Positions 37,181 to 45,334 of a stretch of 64,000 nt of DNA are shown here, piece by piece. Under the pieces are notes generated by a model. The model made no database searches and was not told where the DNA came from. It saw only the letters and a program-made list of their open reading frames with translations. The DNA is taken from the NCBI RefSeq assembly GCF_001598555.1, contig NZ_BCZE01000015.1, forward strand, positions 1-64,000, in the 5' to 3' direction. The stretch is from Novosphingobium rosa NBRC 15208. Its GTDB lineage: Bacteria; Pseudomonadota; Alphaproteobacteria; Sphingomonadales; Sphingomonadaceae. Position 1 is the first letter of the stretch; each line of letters begins with the position of its first letter. Position numbers and translations under genes: made by a program.

Positions 37181-37198
37181 GTGACAGGGCAGTGACCG
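37181..37198 (-). promoter_or_regulatory. Pho box upstream of the LysR gene
   Basis: On the minus strand CGGTCAC-TGCC-CTGTCAC: one mismatch to two CTGTCAC heptamers with the canonical 4-bp spacer. It ends 46 bp before the LysR ATG and is oriented toward it. The site lies in the shared intergenic region, so an effect on the TonB receptor gene is also possible. Confidence 0.6.
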
Positions 37199-37204
37199 GC
37201 GCAT

Positions 37205-37229
37205 CTTTTATAGATCAGACCTATAAAAG
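37205..37229. promoter_or_regulatory. Candidate LysR operator before the TonB receptor
   Basis: Perfect 9-bp inverted repeat CTTTTATAG-ATCAGAC-CTATAAAAG, containing the ATAG-N7-CTAT (T-N11-A type) core of LysR boxes. It sits 125 bp upstream of the receptor ATG and 70 bp upstream of the LysR ATG. Confidence 0.65.
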
Positions 37230-37354
37230 CCTTAGCCGATATATATTGGCCGCCCGCCCGGCCTTTTGACAAACACGCGCCCAACACGGCGAGCGCCCCG
37301 AAGCACAGGGACGCCGCCTGCACAGAACGACAGTTCGTCATCCATGAGGGCACC

Positions 37355-39994
37355 ATGACCATCCGTTCCAACCTGCTCAAATCCGGGCTTATGCTGTCTT
37401 GCGCGGGCCTCGCGCTCACGGGCACGCAGGCTTTTGCCGATGAGGCTCCCGCTCCTGCCGCCGAAAGCGCGCCGGCTGCGGAAAGCGCGGGCGACATCGT
37501 CGTCACCGCCACGCGCCGCAGCGAGTCGATCCAGTCGGTGCCGATGACGCTTCAGGCGCTGTCGGGCGCGTCGCTGGCCCAGCTCAATGTGAACAATTTC
37601 AACGATCTGTTGAAGTTCACCCCCAATGTCACCTTCTCCAGCAACGGCCCCGGGCAGGGCGCGATCTTCATGCGCGGCCTCTCCACGGGCTTTGCGGGCG
37701 GGCAGTCGGCGGGCACCATCGCGCCTTTCCCCAATGTGGCGCTCTATCTTGACGACCAGTCGATGCAGTTCCCGGGCCGCAACGCCGACGTCTACATGGC
37801 CGATATCGAGCGCGTCGAAGTGCTGGAAGGCCCGCAGGGCACGCTGTTCGGCGGCGGCGCGGAAGCGGGCGCGGTGCGCTACATCACCGCCAAGCCCAAG
37901 CTGGACAAATGGGAAGTCCATCTGGCCGGCAGCTTCGGCGGCACGGCGGGCGGCGCCCCCAATGCCTCGGGCCAGGCGGTGATCAACATCCCCGTCATCA
38001 AGGACAAGCTGGCCGTGCGCGCGCTGATCTACAGCGACCATCAGGGCGGCTATATCGACAACGTGCCCAGCACCTTCACGCGCCGCGCCACCGATGCGGG
38101 CAGCGTGAACTATGGCTTCATCCCCAGCGCCACCAATCAGGCGAACGGCGGCGTCTACAACAATTACGCGCTGGCCAAGCATGACTTCAACCCGGTCGAC
38201 TACACCGGCGGCCGCGTCGAGGCCCTGTGGGACATCACGCCGGACTGGAACCTGCTGGTGACCGAGAGCTATCAGCACCTCAACGCGCAGGGCTCGTCCA
38301 GCACCTTCCCGGTGGGCAGCGACTTCCAGCAGCTGGGCAGCCTGCAGACCACCACCTTCACGCCGCAGTGGAACACCGACACCTACTGGAACACCGCCTG
38401 GACGCTGAACGGCAAGATCGGCGACTGGAAGATGGTCTACACCGGCGCCTATATGACGCGCCACATCTCCAACCAGCAGGATTATTCCAACTATTCGCGC
38501 ACCGGCGGCGGCATGTATTACCAGTGCAGCGGCAAGGCCACCGGCTGGGGCACGGGATCGACCTTCTGCTACTCGCCGATCGCCTATTGGGACGACACGA
38601 TGCGCAACACGCATCACAGCGAGGAAGTGCGCTTCCAGAGCCCCGAGAACAAGCGCATCCGCGTGATCGGCGGCGCTTACTGGGAAAAGTTCGTCATTCA
38701 GGACGTGATGCGCTTCAACTACAAGTCCATCCCAAGTTGCACCCAGCAGCTGATCGCGGCCAATGCGGTCTGCTCGGGCGCGGTGTCGACGGCGCCGGGC
38801 AGCACCGCCAACCAGCCGGGGCTCGAGCCGGGCAACACCGCTTTCGGTGAAGACGTGACGCGCGGCTATGACCAGCTGGCCTTCTTCGGCTCGGCGGATG
38901 TCGACATCCTGCACAATCTGACCCTGAGCGGCGGCACGCGCTATTACCGCTACAAGGAATATGAAGTCGGTTCGCAGTTCGGCACGGTGCCAAGCGCCTG
39001 CTATCAGACCATTTCCTGCGGTACGGCGGGTCAGGTCAACATCGATGCGGCCAACAACCACGTCACCTATCACGGTTTCAAGAGCAAGGCCGAGATCACC
39101 TGGAAACCGCGCGACCACACCATGGTCTATGCGCTGTTCAGCCAGGGCTTCCGCCCCGGCGGCTTCAACCGTTCGAGCAGCCTGGTGCTGCCCGACCAGA
39201 ACGGCACGCCCCAGCTCAAGCGCCCCAACGGCTATCAGCCCGATACGCTCACCAACTGGGAGCTGGGCCTGAAGACCGATCTGCTGAACCACAAGGTGCA
39301 GTTCAATCTCTCGGGCTATTACATGGTCTGGCAGAACGCGATCATCAACTTCTACAATCCGGCGGGCGGCTTCGGCAACACCAGCTTCGCCACCAACGGC
39401 CCCAGCTATCATGTGAAGGGTGTGGAGGCGCAGATCTTCGCGCGCCCGATGACAGGCCTTTCGGTGCAGCTGGGTGGCACCTACAATGACAGCAAGCAGT
39501 CGACCTCGCCCTGTCTGGTGGCCAACAACCCGGCCTCGGTCAACAATGGCAAGTGCATCACCAGCTATTATCCCGGCGGCGTGCAGAAGTCGGTGCAGAG
39601 CCCCTTCGGCGAGATCGGCGGCACCACGCCCTACAGCCCCCATGTGCAGGGCAATGCCCGCGTGCGCTATGACTGGGCCGGGCGCGGCGGTTATGACTGG
39701 TTCGTCTCGGGCGCAGTGTCGTACAACGGGCCGATGTGGAACCAGCCCTCCACCTATCCTTCGGGCGATGGCGTAACGGTGCCGGGCACGACCCTGCTGC
39801 GTTACCATATGGCCGGTTATGCGCAGGCCGATGCCCAGTTCGGCTTCAAGCACAACAACTGGAGCATGTCGGTCTTCGGTCAGAACCTGACCAACAACCA
39901 TGCCTCCACCTTCACCTCCTCGGTGCAGTTCATCAAGTCGCAGCTGCCGCTGCGGCCGATGACCTATGGCGTGAAATTCTCGCTCGATCTCTGA
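37355..39994 (+). CDS. TonB-dependent receptor of the phosphonate locus
   Basis: 879 aa with a Sec signal (residues 1-28, LALTGTQAFA). The plug starts DIVVTATRRSESIQSVPMT and contains VALYLDDQSMQF and IERVEVLEGPQGTLFGGGAEAGAVRYIT. The barrel carries several Cys-containing loops (YYQCSGK, STFCYSP, SCTQQLIAANAVCSG). It ends in ...FSLDL rather than Phe. Its neighbours are a LysR gene with a perfect inverted-repeat operator and a Pho box, and the phosphonate catabolic genes begin 100 bp downstream. I infer outer-membrane uptake of an aminophosphonate or of a conjugate carrying one. Binding of another P-source is equally open. Confidence 0.9.
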   Translation: MTIRSNLLKSGLMLSCAGLALTGTQAFADEAPAPAAESAPAAESAGDIVVTATRRSESIQSVPMTLQALSGASLAQLNVNNFNDLLKFTPNVTFSSNGPGQGAIFMRGLSTGFAGGQSAGTIAPFPNVALYLDDQSMQFPGRNADVYMADIERVEVLEGPQGTLFGGGAEAGAVRYITAKPKLDKWEVHLAGSFGGTAGGAPNASGQAVINIPVIKDKLAVRALIYSDHQGGYIDNVPSTFTRRATDAGSVNYGFIPSATNQANGGVYNNYALAKHDFNPVDYTGGRVEALWDITPDWNLLVTESYQHLNAQGSSSTFPVGSDFQQLGSLQTTTFTPQWNTDTYWNTAWTLNGKIGDWKMVYTGAYMTRHISNQQDYSNYSRTGGGMYYQCSGKATGWGTGSTFCYSPIAYWDDTMRNTHHSEEVRFQSPENKRIRVIGGAYWEKFVIQDVMRFNYKSIPSCTQQLIAANAVCSGAVSTAPGSTANQPGLEPGNTAFGEDVTRGYDQLAFFGSADVDILHNLTLSGGTRYYRYKEYEVGSQFGTVPSACYQTISCGTAGQVNIDAANNHVTYHGFKSKAEITWKPRDHTMVYALFSQGFRPGGFNRSSSLVLPDQNGTPQLKRPNGYQPDTLTNWELGLKTDLLNHKVQFNLSGYYMVWQNAIINFYNPAGGFGNTSFATNGPSYHVKGVEAQIFARPMTGLSVQLGGTYNDSKQSTSPCLVANNPASVNNGKCITSYYPGGVQKSVQSPFGEIGGTTPYSPHVQGNARVRYDWAGRGGYDWFVSGAVSYNGPMWNQPSTYPSGDGVTVPGTTLLRYHMAGYAQADAQFGFKHNNWSMSVFGQNLTNNHASTFTSSVQFIKSQLPLRPMTYGVKFSLDL

Positions 39995-40005
39995 TCGCGC
40001 GGGCA

Positions 40006-40023
40006 CTGTCACGATACTGTCAT
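40006..40023 (+). promoter_or_regulatory. Pho box (PhoB binding site)
   Basis: CTGTCAC-GATA-CTGTCAT, two heptamers matching the consensus CTGTCA(T/C) with the 4-bp spacer. It lies 12 bp after the TonB receptor stop and 70 bp before the chosen sulfotransferase ATG (40094). An ATG at 40022 inside the box is the start of the longest frame and is rejected for that reason. Confidence 0.8.
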
Positions 40024-40093
40024 GGGCGGGGCGGCAGACGCCCTGCCCATGACCAAGCCTTCCATGACATCGCCTTCGCTTACGGAACCGCCC

Positions 40094-42121
40094 ATGCTGC
40101 TCACCCCCGACACCCTGCCCGACGCCGAGCTGGCCCGGCTGCGCAGCGCGCAAGGGGCAGGGCAGCATGAGGCTGTGGCCCGCGAAGCCGGCGATATGCT
40201 GCACAGGTGGCCGGACCATCGCGATCTGCGGCTGATCCACGCCACCAGCCTGCGTTTTCTGGGCCGCATCGATCAGGCCCTGACGCAACTGGCCGCGCTG
40301 GAGGCGGCGCACCCGCGCTACAGCCTGCTGCATCAGGAGCGCGGCCTGTGCCACATCGCCCGCCGCGATGCGCCTGCCGCGATTGCCGCGCTGCTGGTGG
40401 CCGTGGGCATCAATCCGGCCTTGCCTCACAGCTGGAAGATGCTTTCGGGCGTCTACCGCCTCACCGGCGACATGGACAATGCGCGCAAAGCCGAGGCGCA
40501 TGTCCACACCCTGCGCGCCCTGCCCGAACCGGTGGTGGAGGCGACCAGCCTCTTCTCCGATGGCGATCTGGACGAGGCCGAGGCGCTGACCCGCCGCTTC
40601 CTCCTCACCCATGGCGACCATCCCGAGGCGATGCGCCTGCTGGCGAAAATCGGCGTGGCGCATGATGTGCTCGACGATGCCGAGGTGCTTTATGCCGGCG
40701 TGCTGACTCTGGCCCCCGATCACCAGGCGGCGCGGCAGGAGTATGTCGAGACGCTGATCGCCCGCCACAAATATCCCGAGGCGCGCGAGGCTCTGGCGCC
40801 CTTGCGCGCGCAAGGCAGCGCCGATCTGAAGCGTCTGGACGCCACGATTGCCGTCGGGCTGGGCCATCATGAGGAGGCCATCGCGCTTTACCGCGCCATT
40901 CTGGCCGATTTGCCCGCCGTGCCGGGGGATGATGGCGAATTGCGCCTTTATCTGGCCGATCTGCATCTCTGGCTGGGCCATGCCCTGAAAACGCTGGGGC
41001 GTCTGCCCGAGGCGATCGCCGCCTACACCCATGCCGCCGATCTGCGCCCGGATTTCGGCGACGCATGGTGGAGCCTGGCCAATCTGAAAACCTATCGCTT
41101 CACCCCCGAGGCCGTGGAGATCATGCGCGCAGCCGAGGTTGCGCCCGCCACCGGGGCGGCGGACCGGGTGCATCTCAACTTCGCGCTGGGCAAGGCGCTG
41201 GAGGATGCGGGCGATCCGCAGCAATCATGGCGGCATTACGCGCGCGGCAACGCGCTGCAGCGCGAGGCCAGCCAGTATCGCCCCGAAATCCTCGAAACCA
41301 ACACGCGCCTGCAAAAGCAGGTCTGCACGAATGCCTTCTTCACCGCGCGCGAGGGCTGGGGGGCCGCCGCGCCCGATCCGATCTTCGTGCTGGGCCTGCC
41401 GCGTTCGGGCTCGACGCTGATCGAGCAGATCCTCGCCAGCCATCCCCAGATCGAGGGCACGCAGGAACTGCCCGATATCCAGCGCATGGCGCTGGAGCTG
41501 CAAGGCCGCGATCATGATATCGATGCGCCCGCCTATCCCGGCTCGCTGGCCGCCCTTAGCCCCATGCAATGCCGGGCCCTGGGCGAGCGCTATCTGGCCG
41601 AAACGCAGGCGCAGCGCAGTCTGGGCCGCCCCTTTTTCATCGACAAGATGCCCAACAACTTCCGCCATATCGGGCTGATCCATCTGATCCTGCCGCATGC
41701 GAAGATCATCGACACCCGCCGCGATCCGATGTCCTGTTGCTTCTCCAATTTGAAGCAGCTCTTCGCGCAGGGGCAGGAGTTCACCTATTCGTTGGAAGAT
41801 ATCGCCCGCTATTACCGCACCTATCTCGATCTGATGCGCCATTGGGATGCGGCGCTGCCGGGCCGCGTGCTGCGTGTGCTGCATGAGGATGTGATCGAGG
41901 ATCTGGAAACGCAGGTTCGCCGCCTGCTCGATTATTGCGGCCTGCCGTTTGACGAGGCCTGCCTCAACTTCCACCAGAACCGCCGCGCCGTCCGCACGCC
42001 GTCGAGCGAGCAGGTCCGCCGCCCGATCTTCCGTGACGGCATGGACCAGTGGCGCGCCTTCGAACCCTGGCTCGATGACCTCAAAACGCACCTCGGCAGT
42101 GCTCTGGCCGATTGGCGCTAG
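40094..42121 (+). CDS. Tetratricopeptide-repeat sulfotransferase
   Basis: 675 aa from MLLTPDTLPD at 40094, which has a GGAA site 8 bp upstream; ATG codons at 40022 and 40049 are alternatives, but the first lies inside the Pho box. Residues 10-400 are TPR helices (HSWKMLSGVYRLTGDMDNA, GDAWWSLANLKTYRF). Residues about 425-670 form a PAPS sulfotransferase: VLGLPRSGSTLIEQIL is the 5'-phosphosulfate loop, DTRRDPMSCCFS the 3'-phosphate site. Such fusions recall tyrosylprotein sulfotransferases. There is no signal peptide, so it is probably cytoplasmic. Acceptor unknown; the Pho box ties it to phosphate starvation. Confidence 0.88.
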   Translation: MLLTPDTLPDAELARLRSAQGAGQHEAVAREAGDMLHRWPDHRDLRLIHATSLRFLGRIDQALTQLAALEAAHPRYSLLHQERGLCHIARRDAPAAIAALLVAVGINPALPHSWKMLSGVYRLTGDMDNARKAEAHVHTLRALPEPVVEATSLFSDGDLDEAEALTRRFLLTHGDHPEAMRLLAKIGVAHDVLDDAEVLYAGVLTLAPDHQAARQEYVETLIARHKYPEAREALAPLRAQGSADLKRLDATIAVGLGHHEEAIALYRAILADLPAVPGDDGELRLYLADLHLWLGHALKTLGRLPEAIAAYTHAADLRPDFGDAWWSLANLKTYRFTPEAVEIMRAAEVAPATGAADRVHLNFALGKALEDAGDPQQSWRHYARGNALQREASQYRPEILETNTRLQKQVCTNAFFTAREGWGAAAPDPIFVLGLPRSGSTLIEQILASHPQIEGTQELPDIQRMALELQGRDHDIDAPAYPGSLAALSPMQCRALGERYLAETQAQRSLGRPFFIDKMPNNFRHIGLIHLILPHAKIIDTRRDPMSCCFSNLKQLFAQGQEFTYSLEDIARYYRTYLDLMRHWDAALPGRVLRVLHEDVIEDLETQVRRLLDYCGLPFDEACLNFHQNRRAVRTPSSEQVRRPIFRDGMDQWRAFEPWLDDLKTHLGSALADWR

Positions 42122-42131
42122 TTTTTGTTGT

Positions 42132-42178
42132 CGCATCGTTTTTGCGAAAAACCGGTGCCCACTTTTTCGCACCATGCT
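42132..42178. repeat. Alphaproteobacterial palindromic intergenic repeat
   Basis: A stem of TGCGAAAAA and TTTTTCGCA (42143-42151 and 42163-42171) around CCGGTGCCCAC. This AAACCGG-CCCACTTTT form is very common between genes in alphaproteobacteria. It fills the 71 bp between the sulfotransferase and flavoenzyme genes and adds a false N-terminal extension (MALVFVVASFLRK) to the latter's open frame. Confidence 0.75.
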
Positions 42179-42192
42179 TGAACGGAGAGACG

Positions 42193-43335
42193 ATGACGCG
42201 GACCTATGATCTGGCGGTGGTGGGCGGCGGCATTCTGGGGCTGGCCCATGCCTATGTCGCGGCGCGCGAAGGCCTGAAGGTGGTGCTGATCGAGCGCGAC
42301 GGCGCGGCCAGCGGCGCCTCGATCCGCAATTTCGGCTTTATCACCGTCACGGGTCAGGAGCGCGGCACCAGCTGGCAGCTCGCCCGCCGCACCCGCGACA
42401 TCTGGGCCGATCTGGCGCCGCGCGCCGCCATCCCCATCGAGCATGAGGGCCTCTATCTCACCGCCCGCTCGAGCGAGGCCGTGGCCGTGATCGAGGCTTT
42501 CCTGAACACCGAAATGGGCGAGGGGTGCCGCCTGCTGGATGCCGCAGCCTTCCGTGCGGCATCGGGCGGCATGGGCGGGGCGGATTTGATGGGCGCGCTG
42601 CACAGCCCGCATGAGATCCGCGTCGAATCCCGCTTCGCCATTCCCCGCATCACCGCCTTCCTCGCCGAACAGATGGGCGTGACGGTGATGACCAGAACCG
42701 CCGTGCATGAGGTTGCCCCGCCCCGCCTCGCCACCTCGCGCGGGGTGGTGGAGGTCGGGCAGGTGGTGGTCTGCCCGGGCGATGATTTCAACACGCTCTA
42801 TCCCGAGCGGATCGCGGCCTATGGCCTTACCCGCTGCCGCCTGTCGATGCTGCGGCTGGGCAATCCGGGGGTCAGGCTGCCCGGCGCGATCATGTCCGAC
42901 CTCGGGCTGGTGCGCTATCGCGGCTATGGCGCTCTGCCCGAAGCCCGCGCGCTGGAGGCCCGCCTGCGCGCCGAGGTGCCGCGCCTGTTCGACAATGGCG
43001 TCCATCTGATCGTGGCGCAGGGCACCGATGGCAGCCTGATCGTGGGCGACAGCCATCATTACGCCGATGTGCCGCCCCCCTTCGCCCCCGCCAGCGCCGA
43101 GGAGGATATCCTTCAGGAATATGCCACGGCGCTGGGCGGCCCGGTCCCCCCGGTGATCGAGCGCTGGACGGGCACCTATGCCGTCGCGGCGGACAGAACC
43201 TTCCTGATCGACACGCCTGCCGAGAACGTGCGCTTGGTGATCGTCACCAGCGGCACCGGGGCCTCCACCGGCTTTGGCATTGCCGAAAAGGTGCTGGCCG
43301 ATCTGGCGGGCCTGAAGGTGGGAGCCGCTGCATGA
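42193..43335 (+). CDS. TIGR03364-type FAD-dependent oxidoreductase acting on an aminophosphonate
   Basis: 380 aa from MTRTYDLAVVG at 42193, preceded by GGAGAGACG; the longer frame reads through the palindromic repeat. DAO-type flavoprotein: GGGILGLAHAY at residues 11-21 binds FAD, SIRNFGFITVTGQERG follows, and TGTYAVAADRTFLID with SGTGASTGFGIAEKV lies near the C-terminus. Members are found beside phosphonatases and are thought to oxidise aminophosphonates. With PhnX directly downstream (ATGA overlap) and no PhnW transaminase in the window, it is the best candidate to make phosphonoacetaldehyde from 2-aminoethylphosphonate or an N-methyl form. Confidence 0.88.
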   Translation: MTRTYDLAVVGGGILGLAHAYVAAREGLKVVLIERDGAASGASIRNFGFITVTGQERGTSWQLARRTRDIWADLAPRAAIPIEHEGLYLTARSSEAVAVIEAFLNTEMGEGCRLLDAAAFRAASGGMGGADLMGALHSPHEIRVESRFAIPRITAFLAEQMGVTVMTRTAVHEVAPPRLATSRGVVEVGQVVVCPGDDFNTLYPERIAAYGLTRCRLSMLRLGNPGVRLPGAIMSDLGLVRYRGYGALPEARALEARLRAEVPRLFDNGVHLIVAQGTDGSLIVGDSHHYADVPPPFAPASAEEDILQEYATALGGPVPPVIERWTGTYAVAADRTFLIDTPAENVRLVIVTSGTGASTGFGIAEKVLADLAGLKVGAAA

Positions 43336-44135
43336 CCGTATCAGCTTTCCCCATCAAGGCGGTGGTCTTCGACTGGGCGGGCACGATGATCGACTTCGGC
43401 TGCATGGCCCCGGTCGAGGCGCTGATCTCGGTGTTCGCTCGCGAGGGGATTGCGCTCACCGATGCCGAGGCCCGCGCCGATATGGGCAAGGCCAAGCTGG
43501 ATCATCTGCGCGCCATTCTGACCAGGCGTGAACTCGCCGCGCGCTGGCAGGCCGCACGCGGCAGCCTGCCCGATGAAGGCGATGTGCAGGCGCTTTATGC
43601 AAGGCTGGAACCGGCGATGCAGGCGGCGGCGGCGTCCGCCACGCTCATCCCCGGCGCGGCCGAGACCGCCAAGGCCCTGCGCCAGTTGGGCATCCGCATC
43701 GGCTCGGGCACCGGCTACACGCGCGAGATGATGGCCCCGATCCTGCCGCTGGCCGCCGCGCAGGGTTATGCGCCCGAGGCGGTGATCTGCGCCGGAGAGA
43801 CCCCCAGCGGCAGGCCCGCGCCCCTGATGACATGGGCCGCGCTGATCGCTCTGGACGCATGGCCCGCCCGCCGCTGCATCAAGGTGGACGACGCGCCCGT
43901 CGGCATCATCGAGGGCCGGGAAGCGGGCTGCTGGACGGTGGGTCTGGCCGCATCGGGCAATGGCATGGGGCTCACCCTTGCCGATTACCGCGCTCTGCCG
44001 GACAGCGAACGCCATGCGCGCCGCGAAGCCTCGGCCCGGTTGCTGCGCGATGCGGGGGCCGATTATGTGATCGATGATGTCAGCCAGCTGATGCCGGTGG
44101 TGCATGAGATCGCTGCGCGGCTGAGGGAGGGTTAG
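43332..44135 (+). CDS. phnX: Phosphonoacetaldehyde hydrolase (phosphonatase)
   Basis: 267 aa HAD enzyme. AVVFDWAGTMIDFGC carries nucleophile Asp14. MGKAKLDHLR supplies Lys55 in the place of the Schiff-base lysine of the family's MxxxKxDH motif. SGTGYTREMMAPILPLAAAQGY and CIKVDDAPVGIIEG complete the site. It splits phosphonoacetaldehyde into acetaldehyde and phosphate. The start overlaps the flavoenzyme stop (ATGA), so the two steps are coupled. Phosphate release explains the Pho box ahead of the unit. Confidence 0.94.
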   Translation: MTVSAFPIKAVVFDWAGTMIDFGCMAPVEALISVFAREGIALTDAEARADMGKAKLDHLRAILTRRELAARWQAARGSLPDEGDVQALYARLEPAMQAAAASATLIPGAAETAKALRQLGIRIGSGTGYTREMMAPILPLAAAQGYAPEAVICAGETPSGRPAPLMTWAALIALDAWPARRCIKVDDAPVGIIEGREAGCWTVGLAASGNGMGLTLADYRALPDSERHARREASARLLRDAGADYVIDDVSQLMPVVHEIAARLREG

Positions 44136-44248
44136 CCCCCGCGTCAGGAAAAAGATGCAAGGGCGCGAATCCTGTGCGATCCTGTCACCGTACACAGGGA
44201 GAGAGGCGCAAGGCATCATGCCCCGCGTCCGCCAGTTCCATTGACAGG

Positions 44249-45334
44249 ATGCTCACCGTGCCGGCTCATGAGAAACCTCCATTTGCACCCATGGCGCTGA
44301 TCGGCGCTGTCGCCGTGTCGCTATCGCTGGGCCTGGCCTGGGCCGGAGGGCTGATCGGTCCGCACCGCATCAGCGGCGGCGAGGTGGCCAATGCGCTGGA
44401 GGGCAATGGCGGGCGCTTTCCCGGCTATCGCCGCGCGCATGCCAAGGGTCTGTGCTTCAGCGGCTCCTTCGCGGCCAATGGCGAGGGCACGGCGCTGTCC
44501 ACCGCCTCGGCCTTTCGTGCTGGCGCCTATCCGGTGATGGGCCGCTTCTCGCTGGGCGGCGGCAATCCGCTGGCAGGCGACGGGCGCAATGTGTTCCATT
44601 CGATGGCGCTGATGCTGCGCACGCCCGATGGGCAGGAATGGCGCATGGCGATGGATCATACGCCGATCTTCCCGGTGGCCGATGTCGCCTCTTTCGTGGG
44701 GCTGATGAAGGCCACCACCCCCGATCCCCGGACGGGCAAGCCCGATCTCGCCGTGCTGAAACCCTTCCTTGCCGCCCATCCCGAGGTGACGGCGTTTCAG
44801 GGCTATATGGCCAAGGCGATCCTGCCCGACAGCTTCGCCAACGCCACCTATTACAGCATCAACGCCTTCCGCTTCATCGATGCCTCCGGCGCGCAGCATA
44901 TGGTGCGCTGGCAGTTCGAACCCGAGGCCCCGCTGACCGGCCTCGACAAGACCAGACTGGCCGATCTGCCGCGCGACGCCCTGTTCAGGGAGATGATCGC
45001 CCGCACCGCCAAAGGCCCCTCGCGCTGGCATCTGAAGCTGGTGGTCGCCAATCCGGGTGACGTGACCAACAAGGCCACCGTGGCATGGAGCGGCCCCCAC
45101 CGCAGCGTGGAGGCGGGGGTTTTGACCCTCACCGCCGTCCAGCCGGAAGAGGCCGGCGCCTGCCGCGATCTCAACTTCGATCCCACCATCCTGCCGCCCG
45201 GGATCAGCCCCTCTGACGATCCCTTGCTGGGGGCGCGGTCCGGAACCTATTCCTCCTCCTTCACGCGGCGGGCCGGGGAGGGGGCGCATCCCAGCGCCAT
45301 CGGCCAGGACAGCGCCAGGGAGAAGAGCCAATGA
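44249..45334 (+). CDS. Membrane-anchored or periplasmic catalase-like peroxidase (SrpA type)
   Basis: 361 aa from MLTVPAHEKPP at 44249; the frame from 44174 has no coding likeness. One N-terminal membrane segment (MALIGAVAVSLSLGLAWAGGLIG) is followed by a mini-catalase fold: RRAHAKGLCFSGSF, PVMGRFSLGGGNP, YYSINAFRFIDASGA with the proximal Tyr region, and MVRWQFEP. It lacks the long C-terminal domains of true catalases. Peroxide-dependent oxidation is expected. ATGA overlap with the cytochrome b561 gene suggests that electrons reach it from quinol. Confidence 0.85.
   Translation: MLTVPAHEKPPFAPMALIGAVAVSLSLGLAWAGGLIGPHRISGGEVANALEGNGGRFPGYRRAHAKGLCFSGSFAANGEGTALSTASAFRAGAYPVMGRFSLGGGNPLAGDGRNVFHSMALMLRTPDGQEWRMAMDHTPIFPVADVASFVGLMKATTPDPRTGKPDLAVLKPFLAAHPEVTAFQGYMAKAILPDSFANATYYSINAFRFIDASGAQHMVRWQFEPEAPLTGLDKTRLADLPRDALFREMIARTAKGPSRWHLKLVVANPGDVTNKATVAWSGPHRSVEAGVLTLTAVQPEEAGACRDLNFDPTILPPGISPSDDPLLGARSGTYSSSFTRRAGEGAHPSAIGQDSAREKSQ

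Noticed and set aside
40022..40093. Sulfotransferase start at 40022
   Set aside because: The ATG lies inside the Pho box, so it would be upstream of or at the promoter; 40094 has a better ribosome-binding site.
37232..41224. 1330-aa open frame antisense to the TonB receptor and sulfotransferase
   Set aside because: Same shadow composition; it crosses two real genes and the intergenic Pho box.
44171..44187. CTGTGCG and CTGTCAC repeats before the catalase-like gene as a Pho box
   Set aside because: The two CTGT starts are 10 bp apart, not 11, and the first heptamer fits poorly.
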